Source: Halobacillus locisalis
GTDB lineage: Bacteria; Bacillota; Bacilli; Bacillales; Halobacillaceae
Direction of reading: 5' to 3'
DNA length: 64,000 nucleotides
Assembly: GCF_013694105.1 (NCBI RefSeq)
Contig: NZ_JACEFG010000003.1
Span: 640,923-704,922, forward strand
Shown: positions 17,007 through 25,697 of the stretch, one piece after another
How positions within the stretch are numbered: the first letter of the stretch is position 1
Layout: the number at the start of each line of letters is the position of its first letter
Notes under the pieces: generated by a model
Databases searched by the model: none
What the model was told of the DNA's origin: nothing
What the model saw: only the letters and a program-made list of their open reading frames with translations
Made by a program: the position numbers and the translations under genes

Positions 17007-17033
17007 TGGACAATAATAAAGGAGGCATTATAC

Positions 17034-18254
17034 ATGACAAAGCCAAAAGTGGTATTAGCATATTCAGGTGGACTTGATACATCGATTTCAGTGAAATGGA
17101 TTCAGGAAAAGTACGGGTACGATGTCATTGCCCTAGGACTTGATGTAGGGGAAGGGAAGGATCTTGAGTCGATTCGTCAAAAAGCTTTGGATGTCGGTGC
17201 GATTAAGGCGATCATGATAAATGCGAAGGAATTATTGGCCGAAGAATACCTGATGCCAGCATTGAAAGCCAATGCTTTATATGAAGGGAAGTATCCATTG
17301 TCTTCCGCCTTATCCCGTCCTTTGATTTCCAAGTTACTTGTAGAAGTGGCAGAGCAGGAAGGTGCTGTAGCCGTCGCGCACGGCTGTACAGGTAAGGGGA
17401 ATGACCAGGTTCGTTTTGAAGTTTCGATTCAGGCGCTGAATCCGGATCTTGAAGTAATCGCTCCCGTACGTGAATGGGGGATGAATCGTGATGAACAGTT
17501 GATGTATGCAGAAGAAAAAGGAATACCTGTTCCTGTCACGAAAGAAAATCCTTTCTCTATAGATGCGAATATTTGGGGACGTGCATGTGAAGCAGGAGTT
17601 CTAGAGGATCCTTGGGTAGAAGCACCGGAGGCCGCCTTTGCTTGGACGAATCCGATTGAAGAGACGCCAGATGAAGCGGATACGATTACGATTGATTTCG
17701 TCGAAGGGAAGCCAGTAGGAATCAACGGGCAATCCATGGATCTTGTCCCATTAATTGAACACTTGAACGATCTCGGAGGAAAGCACGGTGTCGGACGTAT
17801 CGATCATACAGAGAACCGTCTCGTAGGAATCAAGTCAAGAGAAGTGTATGAAACGCCGGCCGCTATGATTCTGATCAATGCACACAAAGAATTGGAGTTT
17901 TTGACTCTCACGAGAGAAGTGTCCCAGTATAAAACGAACGTGGACCAACAGTTATCGAAAATCATTTACGACGGTCTTTGGTACTCTCCGTTGCAACCAG
18001 CTTTGTCTGCCTTCGTTGATTCAACACAAAAAGTGGTAACAGGTACGGTGAAAGTGAAATTATTCAAAGGCCATCATACGGTTACGGGCAAGAAGTCTCC
18101 TATGAGTCTTTATAACGAAGAGTTGTCCACGTATTCCAAAGGGGATGCTTTCGACCATGATGCTGCTGTCGGTTTTATCAAGCTATGGGGACTTCCGACG
18201 AAAGTACACGCAGGCGTGCATAAGAAAAAAGATACGGTGAGCGTCCATGACTAA
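17034..18254 (+). CDS. argG: Argininosuccinate synthase
   Basis: Joins citrulline and aspartate with ATP to make argininosuccinate, the penultimate step to arginine. The N-terminal PP-loop is AYSGGLDTS (residues 9-17), and [15 protein letters not shown] near 118 is family-typical. The ATG at 17034 follows AAAGGAGG by seven bases; a longer frame from 17004 would start inside the terminator. The 406 aa length is normal. It overlaps argH by eight bases (ATGACTAA) and is controlled by the arginine T-box upstream. Confidence 0.96.
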   Translation: MTKPKVVLAYSGGLDTSISVKWIQEKYGYDVIALGLDVGEGKDLESIRQKALDVGAIKAIMINAKELLAEEYLMPALKANALYEGKYPLSSALSRPLISKLLVEVAEQEGAVAVAHGCTGKGNDQVRFEVSIQALNPDLEVIAPVREWGMNRDEQLMYAEEKGIPVPVTKENPFSIDANIWGRACEAGVLEDPWVEAPEAAFAWTNPIEETPDEADTITIDFVEGKPVGINGQSMDLVPLIEHLNDLGGKHGVGRIDHTENRLVGIKSREVYETPAAMILINAHKELEFLTLTREVSQYKTNVDQQLSKIIYDGLWYSPLQPALSAFVDSTQKVVTGTVKVKLFKGHHTVTGKKSPMSLYNEELSTYSKGDAFDHDAAVGFIKLWGLPTKVHAGVHKKKDTVSVHD

Positions 18255-19617
18255 GTTATGGGGAGGACGCTTTACAAAGCCTACCAACCAGCTGGTCGAG
18301 GAGTACACGTCTTCGATCGGCTTTGATCAAAAGTTAGCGATGCACGATATTAAAGGAAGTCAAGCACACGTAACCATGCTCGCCGAATGCAGCATCATTA
18401 CGATGGAGGAATCCGAACAGATCAAGGAAGGACTTCAAAAGATTGCTGGTAAGATCGCGGATGGTGATGTGGATTATTCCGTTGCGGACGAAGATATTCA
18501 TATGAATATTGAACGTATGTTAATCGAAGAAATTGGGCCGGTTGGCGGAAAGTTGCATACAGGAAGAAGCCGGAATGACCAAGTCGCAACCGACATGCAT
18601 CTTTATTTGAGAGAGAAGACGAATGAATTGATTCAGTTAGTCGAAGCTGTTCAGGCAGCGTTAGTCTCTCAAGCGGATCAACATGTGGAGACGATCCTGC
18701 CAGGTTACACCCATTTGCAACGAGCTCAGCCTGTTTCATTTGCGCATCACCTTCTCGCCTACTTCTGGATGTTCGAGAGAGATAAGGAGAGATTACATGA
18801 TAGCTTGAAACGCATCAATTGGTCACCGCTTGGAGCGGGTGCGCTGGCAGGAACTCCTTACGCGATCGATCGTCAAATGACATCCGATCAGCTTGGGTTC
18901 GACAAACCTTATCCGAACTCGCTTGATGCGGTCAGCGATCGTGATTTCATCCTTGAGTTCTTATCGATTTCTTCTATCTTGATTACCCACATCTCAAGAT
19001 TGTCTGAAGAACTCATTCTTTGGAGTAGTCAGGAGTTTGATTTCATAGAGCTTGATGATGCATTTTGCACAGGCTCGAGCATCATGCCACAAAAGAAAAA
19101 TCCGGACGTTCCTGAATTGCTCAGAGGGAAGACGGGGCGCATCTATGGTAACTTGATGGGGCTGTTAACGTTATTGAAAGGATTGCCTCTCGCCTATAAC
19201 AAAGATATGCAGGAAGATAAAGAAGGCATGTTCGATACAGTGGAGACGTTAGACGGCGCCTTGCATTTATTGGCTCCGATGATTGAGACGATGACGGTGA
19301 AAACGTCCCATATGCGTCAAGCCGTTAACGAAGACTATTCCAACGCGACAGATATAGCGGATTACTTAGCAGTCAAAGGGTTGCCCTTCCGTCAAGCACA
19401 CGAAGTAATTGGAAAAATCGTACTGTATGCTATTGAAAAACAAAAGTTTCTTCTTGAACTTTCTCTAGAAGAATACCAGCAGTTTTCAAACCTGTTCGAA
19501 GAAGACATTTATGAGAAACTGGCGCCAGATCATGTCGTTGCTGTGAGAGACAGCGAAGGTGGAACAGGATTCGACCAAGTGCATAAGCAGTTGCATTTAG
19601 CGAAGCAACACATCTAA
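18247..19617 (+). CDS. argH: Argininosuccinate lyase
   Basis: Fumarase/aspartase-superfamily enzyme splitting argininosuccinate to arginine and fumarate. The signature [12 protein letters not shown] with the catalytic Ser is near residue 280, and [11 protein letters not shown] and [13 protein letters not shown] are conserved. The length of 456 aa is normal. Its start codon lies inside the end of argG, so the two genes are translationally coupled and co-regulated. It ends at a strong terminator. Confidence 0.96.
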   Translation: MTKLWGGRFTKPTNQLVEEYTSSIGFDQKLAMHDIKGSQAHVTMLAECSIITMEESEQIKEGLQKIAGKIADGDVDYSVADEDIHMNIERMLIEEIGPVGGKLHTGRSRNDQVATDMHLYLREKTNELIQLVEAVQAALVSQADQHVETILPGYTHLQRAQPVSFAHHLLAYFWMFERDKERLHDSLKRINWSPLGAGALAGTPYAIDRQMTSDQLGFDKPYPNSLDAVSDRDFILEFLSISSILITHISRLSEELILWSSQEFDFIELDDAFCTGSSIMPQKKNPDVPELLRGKTGRIYGNLMGLLTLLKGLPLAYNKDMQEDKEGMFDTVETLDGALHLLAPMIETMTVKTSHMRQAVNEDYSNATDIADYLAVKGLPFRQAHEVIGKIVLYAIEKQKFLLELSLEEYQQFSNLFEEDIYEKLAPDHVVAVRDSEGGTGFDQVHKQLHLAKQHI

Positions 19618-19652
19618 AAAGGAACGCTCGGCACGGCCTGAGCGTTCCTTTT
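19617..19652 (+). terminator. Terminator after argH
   Basis: AAAAAGGAACGCTC pairs with GAGCGTTCCTTTTT around GGCACGGCCT. Confidence 0.9.
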
Positions 19653-19752
19653 TGCTTGTCATAGTTTGCGTTCCCACATCATCAGCCCTCTTTAGTTATC
19701 TGAATATGGAAAATAACTCTCGCGGGCAGACATCTTATATAACTGTGAAAAC

Positions 19753-19777
19753 GTTTGAAAAGTCGTAAAGAGGTTAA
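19753..19777 (+). promoter_or_regulatory. Possible SigB-type promoter
   Basis: GTTTGA, 13 bases, GGTTAA resembles the general-stress sigma-B pattern GTTTAA-N12-14-GGGTAT, 38 bases upstream of the small stress-like gene. The -10 match is imperfect. Confidence 0.35.
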
Positions 19778-19814
19778 TATAAGAAGAACGACTATTATAG
19801 GGGAGGCACGTAAA

Positions 19815-20147
19815 ATGACGAAGCATATTGAAGCTTTTTTCGAATCAGAAAACGATGCAGAGAGCGCGAAAGCAGATCTACAGGAACTTTCTATTGAAAA
19901 AGAATTGGTGGAGCCTATTCCCGCCGATACCGACTTAGGTCCTATTATCCCTATAGCAGGTTCAGCAAGTTCTGGCCCAGGGGCAGTCAGTTTTGAGGAT
20001 GTGGCGGAACCAACAAGGGATGGCGCCTTATTCAGCAAAAAACATCTTACGCACGTTCTTCATTTCTACTTAAAGGATGAAGAGTTCGATCATGCGGTTA
20101 AGAAGATTGAGAAGCATAATGGTCATATGAACGAGAAGCATTTATAA
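19815..20147 (+). CDS. Small hypothetical protein, stress-protein-like
   Basis: A 110-residue soluble protein starting at ATG 19815, eight bases after GGGGAGG. It begins TKHIEAFFESENDAESAKADLQ, a beta strand followed by a helix with charged residues, and ends in a second strand-helix unit (HVLHFYLKDEEFDHAVKKIE). A glycine/proline loop (IPIAGSASSGPGAVS) separates them. The layout recalls small ferredoxin-like or general-stress proteins of Bacillaceae, but no family can be named with certainty. A sigma-B-like promoter upstream would fit. Monocistronic. Confidence 0.65.
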   Translation: MTKHIEAFFESENDAESAKADLQELSIEKELVEPIPADTDLGPIIPIAGSASSGPGAVSFEDVAEPTRDGALFSKKHLTHVLHFYLKDEEFDHAVKKIEKHNGHMNEKHL

Positions 20148-20149
20148 TC

Positions 20150-20182
20150 AACAAAACGCCTCCTATGCGGGGGCGTTTTGTT
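20150..20182 (+). terminator. Terminator, copy 1 of a duplicated sequence
   Basis: AACAAAACGCCTCC-TATG-CGGGGGCGTTTTGTT. The same sequence with one extra A recurs at 20633-20666. Confidence 0.85.
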
Positions 20183-20238
20183 CAGGCTGCCCACAGAAGT
20201 TAGTGGAAAGGTTCTGTTAGATGATATGAGAATACCAT

Positions 20239-20357
20239 GGGATGGAAAACGGCTCGCTTTCCTGCGGGGGAGCCGGCAAGCCTGCTAGTTCGTTGACACT
20301 CACTGTGGGGTCTCGCCTGGGTCCTTCTCCCGCGGGAGTCTCGCCGTTTTCCATCCC
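20239..20357. repeat. GC-rich hairpin repeat element A
   Basis: A 119-bp element bounded by a perfect 15-bp inverted repeat (GGGATGGAAAACGGC and its complement). A further 11-bp inverted pair, AAGGTTCTGTT / AACAGAACCTT, lies outside at 20208-20218 and 20378-20388. The interior holds CTCGCTTTCCTGCGGGG and CCCGCGGGAGTCT, also found in element C. It encodes no protein; such elements are common between genes of halophilic or alkaliphilic Bacillaceae. Confidence 0.75.
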
Positions 20358-20462
20358 ACTATGCTACAAGTAGTGGAAACAGAACCTTGCCAATCATTGT
20401 GCGTTTATCCGTAGCAGCTCTCTTTGTAGGTGATTCCAAGAGGTTCGCACTTCCTCTCGCAA

Positions 20463-20583
20463 GGTGGCGTGGAAACGGCGACACTCCTGCAGGATCCTGA
20501 GGCTTGGGTGAGATTCCGCAGGTCGCGGAGCAATCGAGGAAGCTCACCGCCTCCTGCGGAAAGGGAGTCGTTCCCACGCCACC
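20463..20583. repeat. GC-rich hairpin repeat element B
   Basis: A 121-bp element bounded by GGTGGCGTGGAAACG and CGTTCCCACGCCACC (one mismatch). The interior resembles elements A and C in inverted orientation (CTCCTGCGGAAAGGGAGTCG next to the right arm). It lies 105 bp after element A, and both lie between two copies of one terminator. Confidence 0.7.
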
Positions 20584-20632
20584 GTTCTCTCCTCAACATG
20601 GAAGAACCGAAAGTAGGTTTCTCAACACGCTG

Positions 20633-20666
20633 AACAAAACGCCTCCTATGCGGGAGGCGTTTTGTT
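20633..20666. terminator. Terminator, copy 2 of the duplicated sequence
   Basis: AACAAAACGCCTCC-TATG-CGGGAGGCGTTTTGTT, symmetric enough to stop transcription from the right (the M14 peptidase gene) as well. Confidence 0.85.
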
Positions 20667-20686
20667 TTGTCACGTCATGAGTTTCA

Positions 20687-21874
20687 TTACATATACAGGC
20701 TTGCTAAGAAGATGCCTATGGTCTCCTGATAGATCTCGTCAAATTGGCTGAGAGGGAGCGGGTTTACTCCTTGACCGAGTTCGACCGTGAAGCCAGGCCG
20801 ACGGTACACTTGAATGAACCAGTCCTTATAGCCTGCAAAACTGTAGACATTGCGAATGGGCTGATAGCCGCTCACCCGCTGGAATTCATTGACGATCGTC
20901 AAGGATTGCGGAGGTTCTAACCCTTCGTATCCCCAGTAAATGACTTCGCCCTGCGTATGGAAAGCGAGCATTTTCTCGAACTGTCTAGCTTGAGCAAGTT
21001 CAGCCATCGCGATTGCTTCTGGTTCTGTTAACGGCTCATAGCCAGGGAAGTCACGAGGGGAGGGTTCTTTCGGTTTTCGCTCTTGTTCAACTTCCCACTT
21101 GGCTGGGTACTGATTATTTAAATCGACCCCACGAATATTTGCTTTCCACCCTGAATAATCTTGGTTGCCATTGTTGATCTGTATGGCTTGTTCACCAAAA
21201 GGTCCTTCTGGAGGCCCATTCAATACAAGGTTTACTCCATCAGGGTCGACCATAGGAACTATGGAAAGCGTGATTTGATCATAGAACGGGTTGACATCGA
21301 GACCACGAATCGTTTCTTTATTCGTTAAGGCGAGCAGGTAGTCATTGAGAAACTGCATGATGACGGCCGATGTAATCCATTCGTTTGCATGGAAGGAGCC
21401 GTTCCAGTGAACGACTTTTGCCCCATTTCCGATTTGTAACTCGACTAAATCTTTCCCCATGACACTATTTCCTATCGTTTCAACCCTCATAAAGGGATAA
21501 AGCGAGAGTAGTCCCTCTAAATCATTCGTAAGAACTGTAAAATCATATTCCTGATTTCCGTTCACGATACGTTCGGTCACTCTACTAGGGATGAGAATGG
21601 TTTGCCCGATCTGAAGTTGACTTGGATTGACACCAGGGTTGAGCAGCGCTAAGGAGTCAATCGATATTCTTCGATCGCTTGCGATTTTCCAGAAACTATC
21701 CCCCGGACTAATGCGATAAGGTTCTGTCTGATATCCTGGGATCTGAATAGTTTGCCCAACAACAAGTCCAGAAGGGTTTACCCCAGAATTGGAATCTATG
21801 ATGAATCTCAAGGGTATATTAAACAACTGGCTGTAATACCAAAGCGTGTCGCCTTTTCGTACTTGTACGTCCAC
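20687..21874 (-). CDS. yqgT: LysM-M14 peptidase (gamma-D-glutamyl-L-diamino acid endopeptidase type)
   Basis: Peptidoglycan peptidase: two N-terminal LysM modules (KGDTLWYYSQLFNIP; PGDSFWKIASDRRIS) followed by a zinc carboxypeptidase M14 domain. Zinc ligands are in SFHANEW (HxxE), and a probable catalytic Glu is in FTVELGQG near the C-terminus. The GTG at 21874 lies seven bases after AGGAGG; the longer frame from 21904 is upstream of that site. The product starts MDVQVRKGDTLW, close to B. subtilis YqgT. No signal peptide is present, as in YqgT, which suggests action in the spore mother cell or in muropeptide recycling. Expected substrate: stem peptides. Confidence 0.85.
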   Translation of the reverse strand: MDVQVRKGDTLWYYSQLFNIPLRFIIDSNSGVNPSGLVVGQTIQIPGYQTEPYRISPGDSFWKIASDRRISIDSLALLNPGVNPSQLQIGQTILIPSRVTERIVNGNQEYDFTVLTNDLEGLLSLYPFMRVETIGNSVMGKDLVELQIGNGAKVVHWNGSFHANEWITSAVIMQFLNDYLLALTNKETIRGLDVNPFYDQITLSIVPMVDPDGVNLVLNGPPEGPFGEQAIQINNGNQDYSGWKANIRGVDLNNQYPAKWEVEQERKPKEPSPRDFPGYEPLTEPEAIAMAELAQARQFEKMLAFHTQGEVIYWGYEGLEPPQSLTIVNEFQRVSGYQPIRNVYSFAGYKDWFIQVYRRPGFTVELGQGVNPLPLSQFDEIYQETIGIFLASLYM

Positions 21875-22060
21875 CGCACGACCTCCTATCAAAATGATCT
21901 TCATTATCCTGCCTTATCGTACAGAAACAACCGGAATGATTGATGTTTCATTTTATTCATATATATGGTCGAACTCTGATATCAATGAATGTTCTATATG
22001 TAATTCCTCGAAAATCAGGTACAATAATAGAAGGAAGATTAAAAGGAAGTAGGGAAATGA

Positions 22061-23239
22061 ATGACAAAAGCAACATTTACAACGATGGGCGTGCAAACTG
22101 CGCTTGTTGAGAAATTGAAACACCAGGGAATAACAGCAGCTACACCGGTTCAAGAGAAATCGATCCCTTTGATTAAAGAGGGGCATGACTTGATTGCAGA
22201 AGCGCAGACGGGGACTGGAAAGACATTTGCTTTTCTTTTGCCGATTTTAGAGAAAGTGGATCCTTCCCTTTCTCATGTTCAGGCACTGATTGTAGCCCCT
22301 ACCCGGGAGTTAGCTTTACAAGTAACGAAAGAAGTCGAGAAATTGAAATCGGATGATACCCACGCCTTAGCTGTGTATGGGGGACAAGATGTGGCAAAGC
22401 AGGCGAAAAAGTTGAACGGACAAGCGCACATTGTTGTGGCGACACCAGGGCGTTTACTCGATCATATTGCACGCGAAACGGTTTCGTTGAATCAAGTGGA
22501 CTTTGTCGTCTTAGATGAAGCGGATCAAATGTTGGAGGCTGGTTTCTTACCTGATGTCACGAATATCATGCAGCAGACGCCGGATGATAGACAAACCTTG
22601 CTTTTTTCAGCAACGATCACTAAACAAGTCCAATCTCTCGCTAAGCAATTTCTTACACAACCTAAGCGGATTAAAGTGGAATCTGAACAGGTTACACTCA
22701 CGAATATAAAACAACTGTTGTATGAAACAACCGATCGTGCCAAGCAAGATGCATTGATTACGATCATGAGTGAACACCGTCCATTTTTAGCTGTCATTTT
22801 CTGCAGGACGAAACGACGAGTGAGCAAGTTAAATGGAGCATTGAAACAGGCGGGCTTCGATTCTGATGAGCTTCACGGGGATTTATCACAAGCCAAACGA
22901 GAGAAAGTGATGCAACGATTCCGTGATGCGAAGATTCAATATTTGGTGGCAACGGATGTTGCCGCACGAGGGTTGGATGTCGAAGGGGTGACGCACGTGT
23001 TCAACTACGACATCCCTCAAGACGCAGAAAGTTACATTCATAGAATCGGACGTACTGGTCGTGCTGGTGGCAAGGGATTAGCGATTACCTTTGCCGCTCC
23101 GAAAGATCGCCCGGCACTGAAGCAGATTGAAAAAATGATTGAACGGCCAATCGAGCGACGTAAAATCGAGAATTTATCTCCTAAAAAAGAGAAAGAAACA
23201 GACCATAAACCGAAGCGCAACCGAAAGCATAGAAGGTAA
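22061..23239 (+). CDS. DEAD-box RNA helicase
   Basis: ATP-dependent RNA helicase, 392 aa. Motifs in order: Q motif [18 protein letters not shown] (about residue 50), Ia PTREL, Ib TPGR, II DEAD (about 152), [24 protein letters not shown] and [12 protein letters not shown]. The C-terminal tail is short and basic ([10 protein letters not shown]), probably for RNA contact. It lacks the DbpA RNA-binding domain. It is shorter than CshA and cannot be matched to one B. subtilis paralogue with confidence. Roles of relatives: ribosome assembly, RNA decay and cold growth. Single gene with a terminator. Confidence 0.92.
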   Translation: MTKATFTTMGVQTALVEKLKHQGITAATPVQEKSIPLIKEGHDLIAEAQTGTGKTFAFLLPILEKVDPSLSHVQALIVAPTRELALQVTKEVEKLKSDDTHALAVYGGQDVAKQAKKLNGQAHIVVATPGRLLDHIARETVSLNQVDFVVLDEADQMLEAGFLPDVTNIMQQTPDDRQTLLFSATITKQVQSLAKQFLTQPKRIKVESEQVTLTNIKQLLYETTDRAKQDALITIMSEHRPFLAVIFCRTKRRVSKLNGALKQAGFDSDELHGDLSQAKREKVMQRFRDAKIQYLVATDVAARGLDVEGVTHVFNYDIPQDAESYIHRIGRTGRAGGKGLAITFAAPKDRPALKQIEKMIERPIERRKIENLSPKKEKETDHKPKRNRKHRR

Positions 23240-23243
23240 CACG

Positions 23244-23276
23244 AAGGCCCCTCTAGTGATGAGAGGGGCTTTTTTC
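23244..23276 (+). terminator. Terminator after the helicase
   Basis: AGGCCCCTCT pairs with AGAGGGGCTT around AGTGATG, then T6. Confidence 0.85.
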
Positions 23277-23302
23277 TATTTATCACCGTTGCTTACGACT
23301 GC

Positions 23303-23452
23303 TCAATTGGGCATTTTAATGATCCCGAGGCAGGAGCAACCTTCATAGAAGTAGGTGCTCTCTATTTCGGGACTTTCTCTTTCGATATAGACAAAAATCA
23401 CAAATACGAGAATACATAAGATAATAAATAAGATGAACATCCATCTAATCAG
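23303..23452 (-). CDS. Small single-span membrane protein, unusual start
   Basis: An open frame on the minus strand has GGAGGT nine bases before a CTG at 23452; the first ATG (23440) is 21 bases away. Read from CTG it gives 49 residues: a hydrophobic helix (WMFILFIILCILVFVIFVYI), a short charged stretch (ERESPEIES) and a tail with CSCLGIIKMPN. The layout is that of a small membrane peptide with a possible Cys pair facing one side. No family is recognised. It lies between the helicase and the sulfur operon, and its left end overlaps no terminator. Coding status rests on the ribosome binding site and composition. Confidence 0.45.
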   Translation of the reverse strand: MIRWMFILFIILCILVFVIFVYIERESPEIESTYFYEGCSCLGIIKMPN

Positions 23453-23575
23453 TAGAAAACACCTCCATCTTTATCCTTATGATAAAAGAGCTGCATTCAT
23501 TTCTTTTTCATAAATCGATCGAGGATAAGCCTATTCCAAAAAAAGGCTCCTAAAATATAAACATTGAGTATGGTT

Positions 23576-23603
23576 TTGAAATATGATACTCTATACACAT
23601 AAT
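23576..23603 (+). promoter_or_regulatory. Promoter of the yrrT-luxS-mccAB operon
   Basis: TTGAAA (23576-23581) and CATAAT (23598-23603) with a 16-base spacer. Confidence 0.6.
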
Positions 23604-23639
23604 TCCGATTAAACTGATTGGAATTATAAATATTAAGGG
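23601..23639 (+). promoter_or_regulatory. CymR-like operator of the transsulfuration operon
   Basis: AATTCC and GGAATT form an inverted pair (23601-23606, 23620-23625) over and just after the -10 box. The following stretch, TGATTGGAATTATAAATATT then AAGGG, recurs almost unchanged at 28201-28224 before the sulfonate-type ABC operon. CymR of B. subtilis represses sulfur genes at sites containing GGAATT. Confidence 0.55.
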
Positions 23640-23650
23640 GATGAATGCAA

Positions 23651-24292
23651 ATGGGAATAGAATTCGTCGACTTGTTCGACCAATGGGCGGGTTCATATGA
23701 TGAGACGGTCTCCGGGAACGATCCGGAATATAGAGAAGTTTTTGAAGGGTATGAAGAAATGCTTGGACAGTTAGCCGATTTAGCTGTTTCTCCAGTTATG
23801 GAATTTGGAGTAGGGACGGCGAACTTGACGAGAAAAATGGTCAATCAAAGAAAAGTGGTATTCGGAATAGAACCATCGAAAGAAATGCGAAAAATCGCGA
23901 ACATCAAATGTCCTGAAGCAGCCATTTATGCAGGGGACTTTATGAAGTACCCTCAACTATTGACCCCGATTCGTTCCATCGTCAGTTCTTTTGCATTTCA
24001 TCACTTGAATAGAGATGAAAAGAAGCAAGCGATTGGAGCATTCTATAATCAGCTGGATTTTGAAGGTCAAGTCATCTTTATTGATACCCTGTTTAAGGAT
24101 GAGAGACATAAGAAATGGTTGATTTCTCAAGCGGAAGCTGCAGGATTTTTAAATTTAGCGCAAGATTTGCAGGAAGAATACTACCCTTATCTCGAAGACT
24201 TAAAAGAGATGTTTTCCGAAGTAGGGTTCAAGGTGTCTTGTAAGCAACTTAATAAATACGCCTGGCTCATTCAGGCAACAAAGGAGAAATGA
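23651..24292 (+). CDS. yrrT: SAM-dependent methyltransferase YrrT
   Basis: Class I methyltransferase fold, 213 aa. The SAM-binding motif I is [15 protein letters not shown] near residue 50, followed by [17 protein letters not shown] 23651 lies ten bases from AAGGGG; an ATG at 23645 is only four bases away. In B. subtilis yrrT heads the mtnN-mccA-mccB operon and is thought to act in the SAM-to-cysteine route, substrate unknown. Here it heads luxS-mccA-mccB and its stop overlaps the luxS start region. Confidence 0.85.
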   Translation: MGIEFVDLFDQWAGSYDETVSGNDPEYREVFEGYEEMLGQLADLAVSPVMEFGVGTANLTRKMVNQRKVVFGIEPSKEMRKIANIKCPEAAIYAGDFMKYPQLLTPIRSIVSSFAFHHLNRDEKKQAIGAFYNQLDFEGQVIFIDTLFKDERHKKWLISQAEAAGFLNLAQDLQEEYYPYLEDLKEMFSEVGFKVSCKQLNKYAWLIQATKEK

Positions 24293-24294
24293 TG

Positions 24295-24753
24295 ATGACA
24301 CAAATGAACGTTGAAAGCTTCAACTTGGATCACACGAAGGTGAAAGCTCCGTATGTCCGTCTCGTTGGTGTTACAGAAGGTGCCAAAGGGGATAAAATTT
24401 ATAAGTACGACCTACGCATCAAACAGCCGAACCAAGAGCACATGGAAATGCCGGCTCTCCATTCGTTGGAACACTTAATGGCTGAAAATAGTCGCAACCA
24501 CCATGACCGAATCGTTGATATTGGTCCAATGGGTTGCCAAACAGGATTCTATATCGCTATTCTCAACGATGATGACTACGAGAACATTCTTGATGTCATT
24601 GAAAAAACCTTGAACGACGTTCTGGAAGCAGACGAAGTACCTGCCTGCAATGAAGTGCAATGTGGTTTCGCTGCGAGTCATAGTCTCGAAGGAGCGAAAG
24701 AGCTAGCTCGTGAATTATTAAGTAAACGAAATGAATGGACGGAAGTTTTTTAA
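24295..24753 (+). CDS. luxS: S-ribosylhomocysteine lyase
   Basis: Iron/zinc enzyme that splits S-ribosylhomocysteine into homocysteine and the AI-2 precursor DPD. Metal motif [10 protein letters not shown] (HxxEH), catalytic Cys in PMGCQTGFY near residue 80, and the late [18 protein letters not shown] with the third ligand region. The ATG at 24295 is eight bases from AAGGAG; two ATGs just before it are also possible. 152 aa, normal. Its position between yrrT and mccA is where B. subtilis has mtnN, and it directly supplies homocysteine for the next two enzymes. Confidence 0.93.
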   Translation: MTQMNVESFNLDHTKVKAPYVRLVGVTEGAKGDKIYKYDLRIKQPNQEHMEMPALHSLEHLMAENSRNHHDRIVDIGPMGCQTGFYIAILNDDDYENILDVIEKTLNDVLEADEVPACNEVQCGFAASHSLEGAKELARELLSKRNEWTEVF

Positions 24754-24771
24754 TAGAAGGGTGAGTCATCG

Positions 24772-25692
24772 ATGGGTTTTGTTAAAAATGTGCAATCATT
24801 AATCGGTCAGACTCCGATGATTGAACTGACTCATTCTGACATCCCGAACAAAGCACGCATTTTCGCAAAGCTTGAATTTATGAACCCAGGTGGCAGTGTT
24901 AAAGACCGCCTGGGTTTAAAGCTGATTGAAGATGCGGAACAAAGAGGGGTGCTTGAGCGTGGAGGTACAATCATTGAGCCGACGGCAGGGAACACAGGGA
25001 TTGGTGTCGCCTTAGCAGCAATCGGCAAAGGGTTTCGCGTCATTTTTGTTACACCTCAAAAGTTTAGTCAAGAAAAGCAGACACTAATGAGGGCCTTGGG
25101 TGCAGAAGTCGTCAACACACCCACCGAAAAAGGGATGAAGGGTGCCATCGAGAGGGCTTCTGAGCTGTGTGGCGAGATTCCTGGATCCTTCAGCTTAGAG
25201 CAGTTCAATAACCAAGCTAATCCCGATACGTATTATGAAACGTTAGGTCCAGAAATATTTGCGGATATGAATGGGGAACTGGACGTTTTCCTTGCTGGTG
25301 CAGGTACGGGAGGAACCTTTATGGGGACCGCCCGTTACTTGAAAGAACAAAACCGGTCGATTAAGACGGCGATTGTGGAACCTGAGGGATCGATTTTAAA
25401 TGGGGGTCCTTCTGGGCCGCATAAAACAGAAGGGATCGGTATGGAGTTTCTGCCTTTTTATATGGATACGGCCTATTTCGATGCCATTCACACAATTACC
25501 GATCAAGTGGCCTTCAAACGCATGCGTGAATTGGCGTTAAATGAAGGGTTGTTAGTTGCCAGTTCCTCGGGTGCTGCCTTTGAGGCCGCTCTAAGAGAAG
25601 CAGAGAAAGCTTCTCCCGGTACGAAAATTGTCACGATCTTTCCGGATAGTAGTGAACGATACTTAAGTCAAGGCGTTTATGAGGAGGAGTGA
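24772..25692 (+). CDS. mccA: PLP-dependent cystathionine beta-synthase / O-acetylserine thiol-lyase
   Basis: Fold type II PLP enzyme of the cysteine synthase family, 306 aa. The lysine is in GGSVKDRLGLKL (near residue 44), the phosphate loop is TAGNTGIGVALA, and GAGTGGTFMGTARYL is conserved. In B. subtilis MccA condenses O-acetylserine with homocysteine to cystathionine; the pairing with mccB supports this. The ATG follows AGAAGGGTGAG by a normal spacing. Its stop region contains the ribosome binding site of mccB. Confidence 0.9.
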   Translation: MGFVKNVQSLIGQTPMIELTHSDIPNKARIFAKLEFMNPGGSVKDRLGLKLIEDAEQRGVLERGGTIIEPTAGNTGIGVALAAIGKGFRVIFVTPQKFSQEKQTLMRALGAEVVNTPTEKGMKGAIERASELCGEIPGSFSLEQFNNQANPDTYYETLGPEIFADMNGELDVFLAGAGTGGTFMGTARYLKEQNRSIKTAIVEPEGSILNGGPSGPHKTEGIGMEFLPFYMDTAYFDAIHTITDQVAFKRMRELALNEGLLVASSSGAAFEAALREAEKASPGTKIVTIFPDSSERYLSQGVYEEE

Positions 25693-25697
25693 AGAAT

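Noticed and set aside
20183..20632. Insertion sequence or short protein genes between the two terminators
   Set aside because: No transposase motif. Open frames here are GC-rich hairpin DNA read in several phases, with Arg/Ser-rich products.
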